This document shows positions 1 through 11,099 of a stretch of DNA of 64,000 nt, piece by piece. Each line of letters begins with the position of its first letter. The stretch's first letter is position 1. A program made the translations under genes and the position numbers. Source of the stretch: Sporothrix humicola (Eukaryota > Ascomycota > Sordariomycetes > Ophiostomatales > Ophiostomataceae). The stretch covers positions 142,613 to 206,612 of the forward strand of contig WNYE01000074.1 of NCBI GenBank assembly GCA_021396245.1, read 5' to 3'. The notes under the pieces are model-generated. The model was given only the letters and a program-made list of their open reading frames with translations, did not search any database and was not told the DNA's origin.

Positions 1-594
1 TGCAAGCCGATCCAAGAGGCACTCTTCCGGGAGCTCGCGTCGTTGGGCGATGCGTTTGATCCGGCAACGCAAACAGCGCCCATCACAGCCCTCGATGCGC
101 TGCCGTACCTCGACGCTGTCGTGCGCGAGGGCCTGCGCTGGCGGGCACCTGTGCCCATGACGTTGTTCCGTGTGGTGCCAAAGTCTCCTGAGGGCCAAAA
201 GAGCAAAGAGATCCCAAAAATGATTGCCGGGGTGGCTGTGCCGTCTGGGACCGTCGTTGGCTGCCAGGCATACAGCGTGCACCGCATCGCCGCCGTCTTT
301 GACGACCCAGACGAGTTTCGACCGGAACGCTGGCTCACGGCCGACCAGGACAAACTGGCCGAAATGAAGGCGCTCTTCTGGCCCTTTTCGAGTGGTGCAC
401 GCATGTGTCTTGGGCACAACATTGCCCTCGCCGAAATGAAGCTTGCAATCGGTGCTGTCTACCGCTATTACAAGACCACGACAGCGCCCGGATGCACTGA
501 CGCGAGCATGGCCATGGATGACCAGCTAACGTCGGGCGTGCCATACGGGCTGAAATGCGACCTGGCATTCGAGAAGCGGGAGGACCAAGACTGA
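1..594 (+). CDS. Cytochrome P450, C-terminal part (cut by window edge)
   Basis: The reading frame is open from base 1 and ends at TGA 592-594, so the N-terminal part lies outside the window. The visible ~197 residues hold the C-terminal P450 landmarks. The K-helix ExxR is in REGLRW, the meander/PERF-like element is FRPERW, and the haem loop is PFSSGARMCLG, which matches FxxGxRxCxG with the cysteine as haem ligand; it is followed by the L-helix (HNIALAEMK). The protein is a haem-thiolate monooxygenase, probably ER-anchored through the missing N-terminus. Its substrate cannot be inferred. No intron is seen in this part. A Zn2Cys6 regulator follows in the same orientation 450 bp downstream. Such pairs often sit at the border of a metabolic gene cluster, but only the left flank could show that. 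Confidence 0.95.
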   Translation, partial: CKPIQEALFRELASLGDAFDPATQTAPITALDALPYLDAVVREGLRWRAPVPMTLFRVVPKSPEGQKSKEIPKMIAGVAVPSGTVVGCQAYSVHRIAAVFDDPDEFRPERWLTADQDKLAEMKALFWPFSSGARMCLGHNIALAEMKLAIGAVYRYYKTTTAPGCTDASMAMDDQLTSGVPYGLKCDLAFEKREDQD

Positions 595-1045
595 GGAGGA
601 GGAGGCAATAATTGTGTGCTGGCTAGCACGGTGGGAAGATTGGGTGGCGTGAAAAGAAGGATTAAAAAGAAAAGTTTGTATACATGTGTTGCTATTTGAG
701 TAGTTGTGTGAAGTAGAGAATAGAGGGTTCTGTTCATCAGAAGCCTAGTCTGTCATACCTGGTTTCAGAGTGAGCAGATAGGGATATTAGATCCATATTG
801 CCGTTTTGGGAATAACACGATGTTGTCTAACCGATTCAAGTAATGCGAGTTTTCTCCGGGCTCCCCTGCCCGTCTTCCCATTGGGCAGTCAGCTCCTCAG
901 ATAAGGTGAAAGTGTTTGTTGTTTTGTCACAAATCAATTCTTCGCCAGGGCTTCCTCTATCTACTCTTTCAAAAGCGCGTCTTCCTCTGTATCCTCTCCT
1001 TCTTTGCTCATTGATCTTCAGTTTCCATCTATTTTCAAATTGGCC
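595..1045. other. Intergenic: P450 3' end and regulator 5' leader
   Basis: No gene is seen. The final ~100 bp are a pyrimidine-rich leader before the regulator ATG at 1046. Confidence 0.6.
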
Positions 1046-3436
1046 ATGGACAACCCAAGCCCCAGGGCATACACGCGGCCATACCGCGCCAAGAACAGGC
1101 GGCCCTGCGACACGTGCCGACGCCGCAAGCATGCTTGCCTCACCGACAGCGGACAGCTGCCCTGTCGCATCTGCCGCAGCCTCGGCGTTGCATGCACCTT
1201 TGACAAAGCTCCAGCCCAGCGGCCCCGCCCTCTCCGCTCGCATCTCACGGTATCTCCCACTTCTGTTGGGTCCCCTGCAGCGTGGTTCGCTGCCGCCGAG
1301 CCTCTGCAACCGCACATCGTACAGCGGGAACGGGAAGAGCCGACGGGAGAAGAACCGAGCCATGCGCCTTCGCCACTCTGGGACAGAGATTTTCAGGACT
1401 TTTGGATTCCGGATGCATGGCTGATTGATCAAGGGTTGAATTCCTTTGGTGCCGAACTGACGGGTGCTGCAGCTGACGTTTTCGAGGGTAGAAACGAGAG
1501 CAGCTTTGCACCGGCAGATGCAAGCTCACCGCCGCCGGCATCAACATCTATTTCAATTTCAGATCTGTTGTCGGAGAACACGGTAGCGTCATCCAAAGAA
1601 GAAGACGTGAGCACCGGTGATTTACCACTGCACCCGTTGAGTTTAATCGAGAATGGACCTTCACTCCAGCATGTCGGCCTATCCGGAGAGATGGATCCGT
1701 ATGTGCTCCGCCATCTGGCCTTCAACAGCGAGGGCATCTACGACTTTGGCCAATATCGATGTCGCCAAGTAGCAGATGCCACGTCCACCGACAGTCCTGT
1801 TCCTGTGCAGTTCCTGGGCAAAGGCAGCAAGGCGTCAACATCCTCCGCAGGCGATAGCGCCCAAGCCAGGGAACCCGACCACTGCCGCACCGAACTGGAG
1901 GCCATCATCACACCTGAAATGGGCACTCGCCTGCTAGGACTGTTTCTCCGTTATGTCTTCCCCGGCCTGCCCGTTCTGTCACGAAGCTTCCTCAACATGC
2001 ACAGCGAGACACTCATTCCACAAGTCAGCGCGCTGGCAAGGATGCCAACGTACCTCCTAGCCGCCGCCTACGCCGTTTCCGCGCCGTTTCTGCGCTACGA
2101 CCCTGTGCTTTGTGTCTCGCCGCTCAACAGCAACATGGAAAGCATGACGGATAGGCTTTGGGCGATGGCCTATGATGCAATTCTGCAGCGGCTGCCCGGT
2201 GGGGAAGCCGGCATCGATGTACTCCAAACAATACTCATCTACCTGCAAAAGCCCGTCACGGACAACCGCCCAGCCCACGTCGACAACAACTCGCCGAGCT
2301 GGTTTCTGGTTGGCGCGGCCGTCCAGCTTGCCTTCAAACTGGGTCTGCATATGGACTGCCGTGCCTGGCCGGGGCTGCCGCTGTGGGAGAAGCGTCTGCG
2401 CCGCCGTCTGTGGTGGGTCGTCTACTCGGAAACGATTTTTCGCAGCCTGCTCACAGGAAATGCGAACCCTATCCACAACGACCTGTGGGATGTTCCAAGT
2501 CTCGACCCAAGCCTTGACAATGGCGACTTTGTCATCGATGGCCTTCAGATTCCCAGCGAGGAGACGGCGAGCCGCCCTCCCGACCTCCAGGAGCCGTGTC
2601 TCTTCTGCCATGCCGGCTACGACTTTTTGTTTATTGCCAACCTCGCCTGCATCGCCCACCAGGTTTTGGACACGTTCTACACTTACAAGGCCACACGCCA
2701 GCTCGCAAACGACTTTGCAGCGTCCATAGCCCGGGCGGCGCCGTTGCTGCGCCAGCTCCAAGAATGGAAACAGTCACTGCCCCGCGAGCGACAGCAAATG
2801 CGGCCGGAACCCATCTTTGACCCCGAGCGCCACGACTATTTCCACTCGCGCTCGTCTGTCCAGCTCAAGCTAGCTTTCTTGACACTGCATGTACTCATAT
2901 ACAGGGGGCTCCTGCGGCCTCTTGCGGCGCTGCCTGCTGGTTCTGATGGTTCAGATATTGGTAGTGATTGTGATTCCGGCGGCGATGCTGTCGGCTTCTC
3001 CTCGAGCAAACGCGGCGCCGACACGGCCCTCAAAAATGCCGTTGAGCTTATCAAGCATACACTGGCATTTGTCCAGCGGCTCGGCGCTTTTGACTGCAAT
3101 GGTCTGTTCTGTGCATGGTCCTCCATCTGCTTCTCCACCATTTCCAACTTTCTGTTGCTCCTCCTCCTCGTCCGGCATCCCTCGTCCCCAACAGTCGCCC
3201 ACGAGCTTGCCGTTGTCATGGCCCGCTGGCCTAGTACAATGCGACAACAATCGGCTCCTTTCAAGCAACTGCGCCTTGGCCTCTACCGCCTTGACACCTT
3301 TTTGCTGGCCGGCCTGGAGACCACCTTTTGCTTTCCCGAGACGGTACGACGGGCGCTGTCCAACGAGTTCTCGCCATCGAGCTCGTATAAGCAGTCTTTT
3401 CCTCGTAGGAACAGCGGAACCACTCCAGTTCAATAG
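1046..3436 (+). CDS. Zn2Cys6 (GAL4-type) fungal transcription factor
   Basis: This single-exon gene encodes 796 aa. I chose ATG 1046 (context ggccATGg) because the frame upstream has only a TTG and the zinc cluster starts 20 residues in. The binuclear cluster is C21-x2-C24-x6-C31-x8-C40-x2-C43-x6-C50, with the usual basic stretch RRRK between the second and third cysteines. A low-complexity Ser/Pro linker follows. Roughly residues 290-560 form the fungal-specific middle homology region: LGLHMDCRAW, then LRRRLWWVVYSE, the typical signature of that domain. The end is Ser-rich. It should act in the nucleus as a sequence-specific activator or repressor. The middle region reminds me of the TamA/Dal81 group, but I cannot verify that assignment. 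It may regulate the adjacent P450; that is only inferred from position. Confidence 0.93.
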   Translation: MDNPSPRAYTRPYRAKNRRPCDTCRRRKHACLTDSGQLPCRICRSLGVACTFDKAPAQRPRPLRSHLTVSPTSVGSPAAWFAAAEPLQPHIVQREREEPTGEEPSHAPSPLWDRDFQDFWIPDAWLIDQGLNSFGAELTGAAADVFEGRNESSFAPADASSPPPASTSISISDLLSENTVASSKEEDVSTGDLPLHPLSLIENGPSLQHVGLSGEMDPYVLRHLAFNSEGIYDFGQYRCRQVADATSTDSPVPVQFLGKGSKASTSSAGDSAQAREPDHCRTELEAIITPEMGTRLLGLFLRYVFPGLPVLSRSFLNMHSETLIPQVSALARMPTYLLAAAYAVSAPFLRYDPVLCVSPLNSNMESMTDRLWAMAYDAILQRLPGGEAGIDVLQTILIYLQKPVTDNRPAHVDNNSPSWFLVGAAVQLAFKLGLHMDCRAWPGLPLWEKRLRRRLWWVVYSETIFRSLLTGNANPIHNDLWDVPSLDPSLDNGDFVIDGLQIPSEETASRPPDLQEPCLFCHAGYDFLFIANLACIAHQVLDTFYTYKATRQLANDFAASIARAAPLLRQLQEWKQSLPRERQQMRPEPIFDPERHDYFHSRSSVQLKLAFLTLHVLIYRGLLRPLAALPAGSDGSDIGSDCDSGGDAVGFSSSKRGADTALKNAVELIKHTLAFVQRLGAFDCNGLFCAWSSICFSTISNFLLLLLLVRHPSSPTVAHELAVVMARWPSTMRQQSAPFKQLRLGLYRLDTFLLAGLETTFCFPETVRRALSNEFSPSSSYKQSFPRRNSGTTPVQ

Positions 3437-4901
3437 CTAGCATAGCCACCGGCATATGCACCAGTGCATTCTTCGTTCAGAGAGGCCTTCAGGAGGATGC
3501 ATGGTAAATAATGACGCGACAGACACTTGGAAGACTGAATAATAAATAGATGTAAGAGCTCAATATCCGCCAGTAAAGAACGTTTTGAAATAAAAAGAGG
3601 CAAAAAAAAAAAAAAAAAAAGGCCAGACAGCAAACACTTTTACTAACTCTTAACAAAAAATCGTCCGCAACCGATTTTCGCCGTCAACCTGGACCCACTA
3701 GACCCAAAAGGGGTAACACCAACTACAATCCGTTTCCCAAACATGGACGGGAGTACACTAGTTTTGTGCCATTAAGTTCCTACTCATGAAATATCTCGAC
3801 ACTTTTTTATCCTCTCCGTCATCTATTTCTTTAGACCCTTCAGTGCAACTGTTTCATAGATAGCCCGGTTGATGAAATTTCATCATTGCTCGGTGTTCTC
3901 CATCTGCATTCGTTGTCCTCTTTTCGGTGTGGGAGGCCGATACTGACCTGTATTAATATAGTTCAAAATGCAGCCTTCAGGCAAATTGATAAGGAATGAT
4001 GAATGCACGTGCGGCTACTGTAAAATCATGTACAGTTGTGGTGAAAACTCTTGGACACTGCCGCCAGCTTGGAGTACAAGTTTATGTAGATTAAGCTATT
4101 CAATACAAGGTCCTTTGAGTAACATGCAGAACTCACCTTACCTCATGACTACAACCATAGGAAGGCCTACTAACTTACAGACTAGCAACAATAGCAAGCT
4201 AGTTGAGTAGTTCCATTCAACATTTAAATAGAGACATTGCCACCCCACAAATCGTATTGCTACAATAACTTTCTGTCCTCTCCATTATCAATATTCACCA
4301 ACTTTCCATCCTCTACAACAAAATCAACATTACCACAGACAATACAAATTGAAGAGGAAAGCATTCACCGAGAATCGGCATCACCTCTACGGCCTTTCAA
4401 ATAAACAACAATTGTAAGTATTCAACACACATTCTGTTCACTATTCAACCACGTTGAGCTGGGTCAAGCGACCCGCAAGGTCTGTACATGGCATATTCCT
4501 TTGATAGATGCGTTGATTTATTCAATGCACCTGTCTATCCATTCACACATTCACTTCAATACATGGCCACGATATTTTCCCGCGGTCAAAGGTCCATTTC
4601 CACTTGTACTTGCCATGCCTTTGCAATTCATTCACAGTGGCGTCCACTGCTCCGCCATCCGTTTGTAGACAAACAGTGTTGATTCACTGCCTGTGCAAAT
4701 TGGAAACACTTGATTTCTGCATCCTGTTTGCTTTGAAAACTGGATTAAATATCACTGCGTCGCCCCAACTCAGGCACAAAATTTCTCTGTCACCTTCATC
4801 CATCTTTTACCTTGTCGAGCAACTTTGATTTCTTCCATCGTTTTGCTCGCTTTCACATACATCCTTTCACATCATCCCTTCCATCGTCAATCACATCTAA
4901 C
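3437..4901. other. Intergenic, with A19 run and long 5' leader
   Basis: No convincing gene is seen. AATAAA-like signals at about 3540 and 3588 and an A19 run at 3602-3620 lie behind the regulator. The 80- and 64-codon frames at 3968 and 4488 have no recognisable features. A good donor (GTAAGT at 4414) lies in the leader of the next gene, and a CTCAG acceptor lies near 4774. A 5'-UTR intron is therefore possible but unproven. Confidence 0.5.
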
Positions 4902-7061
4902 ATGGATCCCACCAACAGACGAAAGCGCCAGCGAAGCTCCGAAGAGAGCGCAGCCACCAGCTCCTCCAAGCGCTCCGCGAGATCGGAAAACACGGATATT
5001 ACAATTCCGGAGGAGGACGACACCCAGGACAAGGACACCATGGCTTCCTCATCCGCCAACATCCTGCCGCTACTCGAAGCACCCGGCGATTTTGAGGCGA
5101 ACTTTTATTATGCCGCTTTTCCATCCCGGCCACGTCTCGTTGGACGTACATCGGCTGGCGTGACTCCCTGGTGGCGCCTGGAACTCGACGACGACGACCC
5201 GCTCGTCGCAGACGACCGCTACTGGGGCCGCGGCAGCACCGTCGTCAACGAGATGGCCTATGGGCCGGTCGGGCCGCACAAGCTCCACGACCTCTGGGAG
5301 GCGGGCACAAAGCAGCGTGTCCAGGTGGCCCTCCGGGGCCTGCCCTGGACGTGCATTGATGTGCTCCGGATTGGCCGATCCCATTTGGCCATGTTCGAGC
5401 GGCCGATTGTTGTTTGGGTCGGCATCCGCCCCTTGCCGCTTCCCGAAGGCTCCGTCGACGATGGGGAGAAGGAGCGTCCGAAGCACGAGTGGGCGATGAT
5501 CGCTGAAAAGCTCCGCGCCGTCAGGCAGGTCCTGGACGCCGACGGACTGACGGACGTCGAATGTGAATTCCGTGAGACCGAGGTGATCCAACTCGCTTCC
5601 AATCCCGAGAGCAGCGACCACCAAGATGCAGCCCAGGACGCAAGCGACGCGCAGGTCACAGCCGGACAAGCAGCTGGACAAGCAGCCGGAGAAGAAGGAC
5701 AAGAAAACCAGGGACAGCAAGCTGAGAACGCGACTTTGGTGAACAACATTCCGCGGCTCCTGCTTCCCCTCCGTGGTAACGAACGCGACCGTTATGAGAC
5801 GGCTCTGCGATCTGCTATGCACATTTTCACTGCCATCGGGCAGTCTATTAGTCCCTCCCATCGATCTGATACGGTTGGCACGCTTGGCCTCTACCTTGGC
5901 CCGGTAGACAATGACCTCCGGGGACCGAACGGCGAGAAGCCCGTTTGGGCACTCACCTGCCATCACGTCGCGTACCCAGCTGACAAGAAAAGCAAGAGCG
6001 AAACGAGCGCCCAGGGTGCTGTGGGCGACAAAGCGACGACTGAACCTCAGGGCGAGTCTACAAGCAAACCTACGCCAACCGAAGCATCGCTGCTTCTGCC
6101 TTGTCCCTCCGATCTGACGCATTTTGAAAAGTTGTTCCGGAGATATTTCAACCGAATGGCCAACAAAAAAGGAGGCTGGCCGGATCTCCCCGAGGCCACG
6201 AGCGAAGAGCGAATTGAGATGCTCGAGTTGTTTGGCAGACTAGACCAGAGCTTCACGTCTCATACCAAGTGCAAGCAGGAAAACACGAGCATTGGCACGG
6301 TGGCCCTATCCCCCCCCGTCACATCTTCCGCTCCATACAACCATTTGCTGCAGATGAACACATCCGGTTCCCGACTCAACCTCGATTGGGCGCTCGTGTC
6401 TCTCAACCGCGAGCGTTTCCCGCCCGGCTTTGATTTCGCCAATATTGTCGACTACGGAACCAATATGGATGCGTTGCACGAATATATCGAGGATTATCTC
6501 CAGCTCGTTCCTAGGAAAGATGGGAAGGGCAAGAGCAAGCCAGACATGCTTGCTCTCAACTTCCCAGACAGTCTCAGACGCCTGAAGAACGAGATTGTCC
6601 CGCTCATCGAGTTCAAGGGCCGTCCGGATCATGCGCCGCTCCTTAAATACGTCGCCGACTTGGAACCAGATGATGATACGCCCGTCCTCGTTGTCCTCAA
6701 ACGTGGAAGGACAACTGGCATGACTGCGGGCGTTGCCCTGGACATCAGATCCACCAATCGTGACCCTGACGGGGCGGATGAGGACATGCGATCGGAACTC
6801 GCAATCGTCGAGTTGAAAAGGCAAAAGGTCGGAAAGATGGTCACAACAGTCCCTCTCGGCGACAGTGTGGATAGATTCTCGGCCGGTGGCGACTCCGGTG
6901 CTGCTATCTTTGATCTCGATGGCCGTGTGTGCGCCTTGCTGACGAGCGGAACTGTCCACAACAAGTCCGTTAAAGAAGTGGACATCACTTACGCCACCCC
7001 GATGGATATCCTCGTCCCTGTCATCGAGCACGAACTTGGCATCCCCTTACGCATTTTGTAA
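4902..7061 (+). CDS. Trypsin-like serine peptidase-fold protein, fungal family of unknown role
   Basis: This single-exon gene encodes 719 aa. ATG 4902 was chosen over an upstream non-ATG extension; it begins a basic Ser-rich tail (RRKRQR) followed by an acidic stretch, like a nuclear-type leader. Three motifs occur in chymotrypsin-family order: a histidine in ALTCHHVAYP (H354 or H355), an aspartate in LDWALVSL (D495), and the serine in GGDSGAAIFD (S665). The spacing is wider than in small secreted trypsins and is filled by low-complexity inserts (Ala/Gln-rich near residues 240-280; Ser/Thr/Lys-rich near 360-395). There is no signal peptide, so it should be intracellular. In filamentous fungi this fold occurs in stand-alone proteins and as an N-terminal effector domain of NLR-like proteins; no NACHT or repeat domain is present here. 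Substrate and activation are unknown, and an inactive fold cannot be excluded. Confidence 0.75.
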   Translation: MDPTNRRKRQRSSEESAATSSSKRSARSENTDITIPEEDDTQDKDTMASSSANILPLLEAPGDFEANFYYAAFPSRPRLVGRTSAGVTPWWRLELDDDDPLVADDRYWGRGSTVVNEMAYGPVGPHKLHDLWEAGTKQRVQVALRGLPWTCIDVLRIGRSHLAMFERPIVVWVGIRPLPLPEGSVDDGEKERPKHEWAMIAEKLRAVRQVLDADGLTDVECEFRETEVIQLASNPESSDHQDAAQDASDAQVTAGQAAGQAAGEEGQENQGQQAENATLVNNIPRLLLPLRGNERDRYETALRSAMHIFTAIGQSISPSHRSDTVGTLGLYLGPVDNDLRGPNGEKPVWALTCHHVAYPADKKSKSETSAQGAVGDKATTEPQGESTSKPTPTEASLLLPCPSDLTHFEKLFRRYFNRMANKKGGWPDLPEATSEERIEMLELFGRLDQSFTSHTKCKQENTSIGTVALSPPVTSSAPYNHLLQMNTSGSRLNLDWALVSLNRERFPPGFDFANIVDYGTNMDALHEYIEDYLQLVPRKDGKGKSKPDMLALNFPDSLRRLKNEIVPLIEFKGRPDHAPLLKYVADLEPDDDTPVLVVLKRGRTTGMTAGVALDIRSTNRDPDGADEDMRSELAIVELKRQKVGKMVTTVPLGDSVDRFSAGGDSGAAIFDLDGRVCALLTSGTVHNKSVKEVDITYATPMDILVPVIEHELGIPLRIL

Positions 7062-8365
7062 TTGGGCGGTATTTGTTTCCTTTCTTTTCTTTTCCTTTTC
7101 CGTTACTTCTATGTAGGACAAGCCACAGGCGTAGAAAGCTTGAGAAAATACACTGATTGTTGTTTTGCCCTTTATTGTCTTTGATGTGGCGACTTGTGCT
7201 TTTGACCGACTGTAATCCGATAAGCCGGGCAGGAGGGGAAACTAGCGTAATAGTAATACGCCTCGAAGTCTCCGGGTGGCTCGAGAAGAGGGAGGATGTT
7301 GTCGGCCATGATGCGAGTATGGGAATGGTATCTGGATAGAGTGTCTCGGGAGTCGGTGATGGATCAGTCGTAAGTCTCGCGGAGAGGAAATGGATTGATG
7401 AAAGGATCGATGAAATTCAGGCTGGGAAGAAAAATCGATGGTTGGATGCAGCTGGTTCTTGTCATCCGCCGTTCTTAGGGCCGCACAAAACTAATGACGA
7501 GATGGCGCTAAGGACTGTAAGTCATCAAGTGACATCACAAATTTGATGGTTGTCCCTTTTGTGACGCCGCGTTCGTGGTGTAACAGAAGCTGGGCTAGAT
7601 ACAGTGTTGAGAAAGGTTTTGCAGTTTTGTTTTGATGGTAGCGGGCCATTCTTTCCTTGCTCCGCACTGCATTTGTTAGACTTCCGTGTAAATTACCAAA
7701 ACAGGAAGGAAGTCGATACCTGGAGGGGTCACGTGGATAGCCGTGTGACACCGTTCTGTTGTGCCTACAAATCTAGATGCACGCACGTATTCGTGATTTG
7801 TTTTGTACAATATTAACACAACAACCCCGGTGTAGACTGAGCAACGGGTGTCGTGTGGTAACACTTTCTTTGAATGACGAGGCATTTGCAGACTTATCGT
7901 TGACTTTCCACGGAAATACACCACAGTAGATCGGCTCAGTGCATTGAACGACAATCATGCATTACACAACTAAATAAATTCAAGACTCGGACAATAATGT
8001 AACAATTCTAATACTATGTTAGTGGTGTAAGTGGCGCCGCTATATACCTAATAGCTAAGTACGCCCGTTTGGTCCAAACTTTACAAAAGGTGTATCCATT
8101 ATCTTGAGACGCTCAAAGTGTCATAAACGGATGGATCTTCTGCTCTCAGTGTGACAAATACCTCCACCATCATCACGATGCGGTGTCGATATTCCTTGCT
8201 ATCCTCCGTGGTCCGGTCAATGTTTTAACAGCTCGGTCACAGACACGATCATGTTTAATCCGTACATTGCGGGCACCTTCTTTTTATTAAAAAAAAAAAA
8301 TAATATGTATAGTATAGTAACAATTATACATATCATATGTGTTTTAAAACGACTATCGACGTAGT
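7062..8365. other. Intergenic between convergent genes
   Basis: No gene is seen. Short frames in both strands lack recognisable features. AT-rich sequence with an A12 run at about 8289-8300 precedes the 3' end of the pectinesterase. Confidence 0.55.
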
Positions 8366-9407
8366 TTACAAATAACTGGCATCCACCCACGTAGCATAGT
8401 CGCTGCCCAAAATGGTCCCAATGGAAATGGCCGACGACAGCTTGGTCGAGAAGCTGGCCCGCGTGCCGCTCGCACCCGCACCCGAGTTGTCGTACTCTTG
8501 GAACGTGACGGCCTCCGTGTTGGGCATGCTCGTGCTCCAAATTGACCAGCCGACCGGGTTGATGATGCTGGACAAAACGGTGTCCTGGAAGCACACGCGG
8601 GCATATTCGCTCCAGGGGCGGCCTAAGTAGACGGACGACGCAGTCACGGAAGCGCCCGAGGCTGCACTGACCGTCGACTGGTCAATGACATAGTAGCTGA
8701 CGTCCGACGACGTTGACCGCCCGTTGGCTGTGATGCAGCCGCCGCCGGCCGATACGGCAATATCGCTCTTGGTGATCCAGGCGCGGGCGTGCTGCCCAAA
8801 GATGAAATCGACGGCGCCCTCAATGTAGCAGCCAGCATATATTTGGTTGCCCGTCTCGGCCAACAGCGTGTCCTGATAGCCGTAGAGACCCACGCCATAA
8901 TACCCCTGCTTTGTGTTGTAGGCCGAGAGCGCAACGGCCTGGCTGCCTTTCCCATAAGTGTTTTTGATGTTGATGTTGTAGACGTCGACGTTGGGCGAAG
9001 TGTTGATCAAGGCCGAGGTGGACTCGTCGTTGGCCGCGCCGCTGAGGAGGCTCGAATTCCACTGCAGGTTGACCGTGTTGCTCGTGTAGGATGCCGTATT
9101 GGACGTCTGGCCGTAGATGGTCAGCGGTCCGGCTAGCACCGGGATGGTGACTTGCTCCGTGTAGGTGCCGGCATAGATGAAGATTGAGTGCGACGAGGTG
9201 GACGTCGTCGAGATGGAGCTGACGGCTTTTTGGATCTACAGTTATTAGCTGTTAGTATGTTGCAAAGCTTCAATAGAAAAGAAAATAGCTTACTGTCGCA
9301 TAGTTACACCCAGAAGAGCAGACGGTGATACTTCCACTCGGCGGACTCGTTCGGGCGGCGGCAAGAGCGCGCCCGAGATAGACACTGAGAAACAGAATGG
9401 ACAACAT
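8366..9407 (-). CDS. Pectin methylesterase (carbohydrate esterase family 8)
   Basis: The gene has two exons on the minus strand: 9294-9407 and 8366-9235. The 58-bp intron has a GTAAGC donor, a CTAAC branch site and a TAG acceptor. Splicing joins CNYAT to IQKAVSSI in phase 0 and gives 327 aa, the usual length for fungal CE8 enzymes. The first ~17 residues are a secretion signal (MLSILFLSVYLGRALAA). The catalytic landmarks are GYQDT (first Asp), VDFIFG (second Asp, nucleophile) and YLGRPW (substrate-binding Arg/Trp). It should be a secreted enzyme that removes methyl esters from homogalacturonan and so makes it accessible to polygalacturonase. A CCAAT-ATAAAA arrangement sits about 190 bp upstream of the start. 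It is divergent to the polygalacturonase at 11100, suggesting joint control. Confidence 0.95.
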
Positions 9408-10953
9408 TGCAAAGGCTTTGGTGGAGATAGTTTCGGTTTTGCGGTCCGGTTCCAATGTTTGCTGCAGCTGTAGATGGCAGATGACTTGGACGAGAGAGTC
9501 ATGCCATGGAACGCAGCAGCTGGACAATATAACATACGACGCCGACGACCTATCTCAAGTCAACAGACATGCAAAAGATGTTCAACAGACATGCGTCTTT
9601 TATTGGTGGCAATGTTTCATACCGGGCACTAGGGGTTCCAGAACAATTGCAATTTGAATAAGGATAAGCATTGGTGCGATCACCGATCTACTGCGACGTC
9701 GAACGGACGACGGAAATCTTCTACGACAGCAACAATCCTTCGGTGTTTCATGTCGTGTGGGCCTGGATCTGTCGTGTGAATACTGTGTATTACTTTACGT
9801 CGTAAGAGATTACCCGGGCATTCTGGTCGACTATTCCCGCCACATCGGTCTCCTGGTCTTTTAATCGGTCATTGGCGATGTTACTGTTAATTCTAGACGA
9901 CTCCTTATGCAGAGTCTTTCTCTCCTCCACACAGAAATGGCACTTGGCGCCCGGCCCGCACCGCCCTTAAGGAAGCTTAACACACAAGAAGCAACTCACA
10001 GCCTCTTGATCGGTCGTTGGCCGCTCGATATTCGTGGAAAATACAGCGCCGCAAAGTCGCATTCGATCAGAGATGCGGGGATGCATGAATGCGGGGGCAG
10101 CCTTTCGAGGGAAAAGTGTAAAGGTTGTCGGCAGGGTATCATTGAGAGACGGACAATTGGCGGAGGAGGGCATTCGATGGTCGGTCCAGATTGGCCCCCA
10201 ACATTTACATGTGACGACTCTTTTCCTCGATGTCTGTCATCAGCCATAGCTCACCGAAAAAGGGTCTGCACCAATTGTATTAATCTCGTGTTCTACAACG
10301 TTAGTTCGGCACATATGTCCCACATGCTCGTTCGTCGTATTACGTCTGTCGTGCCTGGTCGAATGTCGCACTGCCGCGGAGTTAGTTTCATCCTCTAATT
10401 AGATTGGGTCTTCTAGGTTTTCTCGACTTTTTGCAGACCAGGCACACCAGACGAAACAAATCCTCCTATCATGGATCCGCATTGCACGAAACAATCTGTC
10501 AACCTTTTCGCCTTCTAAAATACATAGTCCACGAGTGTACCAGGACGCTGGGATGCGCATTGAATGGAAGACGAAAAATAAAAACAAGAAACAGCCGTCG
10601 TCTGGACTTTTCGGTGGAGTTTGCGGATCTGATAATTGTGACAGGATTCCTTGCAAGGACCGCCTCGTATCGCCATATCCATCCTATCCATCTGGTGCTC
10701 TTTTGTCGGTGGACGTAGACCGGCCCTTTGTGACGTCGTACGCGCCCACTTAATAACCCATGCTTAGTGCCATGTGATGGCAGCGTGCAAACGACGGCCC
10801 TCGACTTCTAACCTTCTAACCGCCTTAATAGGAATACGACGTGCGCGTTGTATCTTGACAACTGATTTTTTAATTGGAGGGATAACGCATTTCCAGGATG
10901 CATCTCCCGGGGCTCGGAGACCGAGATGTTGACGTTCTCATTGATGACCCCAG

Positions 10954-10983
10954 CTGTTTACTCTACTACTGTTTACTCTACTA
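10954..10983. repeat. 15-bp perfect tandem duplication in polygalacturonase promoter
   Basis: The unit CTGTTTACTCTACTA occurs twice head to tail, just upstream of the TATA box. Confidence 0.85.
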
Positions 10984-10994
10984 GATGAACGTCT

Positions 10995-11000
10995 TATAAA
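10995..11000 (+). promoter_or_regulatory. TATA box of the polygalacturonase gene
   Basis: TATAAA lies about 100 bp upstream of the ATG at 11100, followed by a pyrimidine/CA-rich leader. The position is typical for a strongly induced fungal gene. Confidence 0.6.
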
Positions 11001-11099
11001 AGTGCCAAGATGCTTCCACGAAAATGTGAATATTGATCACCGCCATCATCATTGCACCATCTTGATCAACTCAACCTCACATAAACCTGTCTACCCATC

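Larger units (their letters stand above)
9408..11099. promoter_or_regulatory. Shared divergent promoter region of the pectin genes
   Basis: This 1.7-kb region separates two divergent secreted pectinases. It holds a TATAAA box at 10995-11000, a perfect 15-bp tandem duplication at 10954-10983, a CCGGGG that fits the CreA consensus SYGGRG near 10908, and a GCCAAG that fits the PacC consensus near 11004. Such short matches occur by chance, so binding is only a suggestion. The 163-codon frame at 9907-10398 has no family features and is not called. Confidence 0.5.

Noticed and set aside
2057..2761. 234-codon minus-strand frame
   Set aside because: Shadow of the Zn2Cys6 regulator.
5070..6122. 350-codon minus-strand frame
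   Set aside because: Antisense shadow of the trypsin-like gene; no family features, and the plus strand has the complete motif set.
9907..10398. 163-codon frame between the pectin genes
   Set aside because: No ATG-supported features, no motifs, and it lies in the divergent promoter region.
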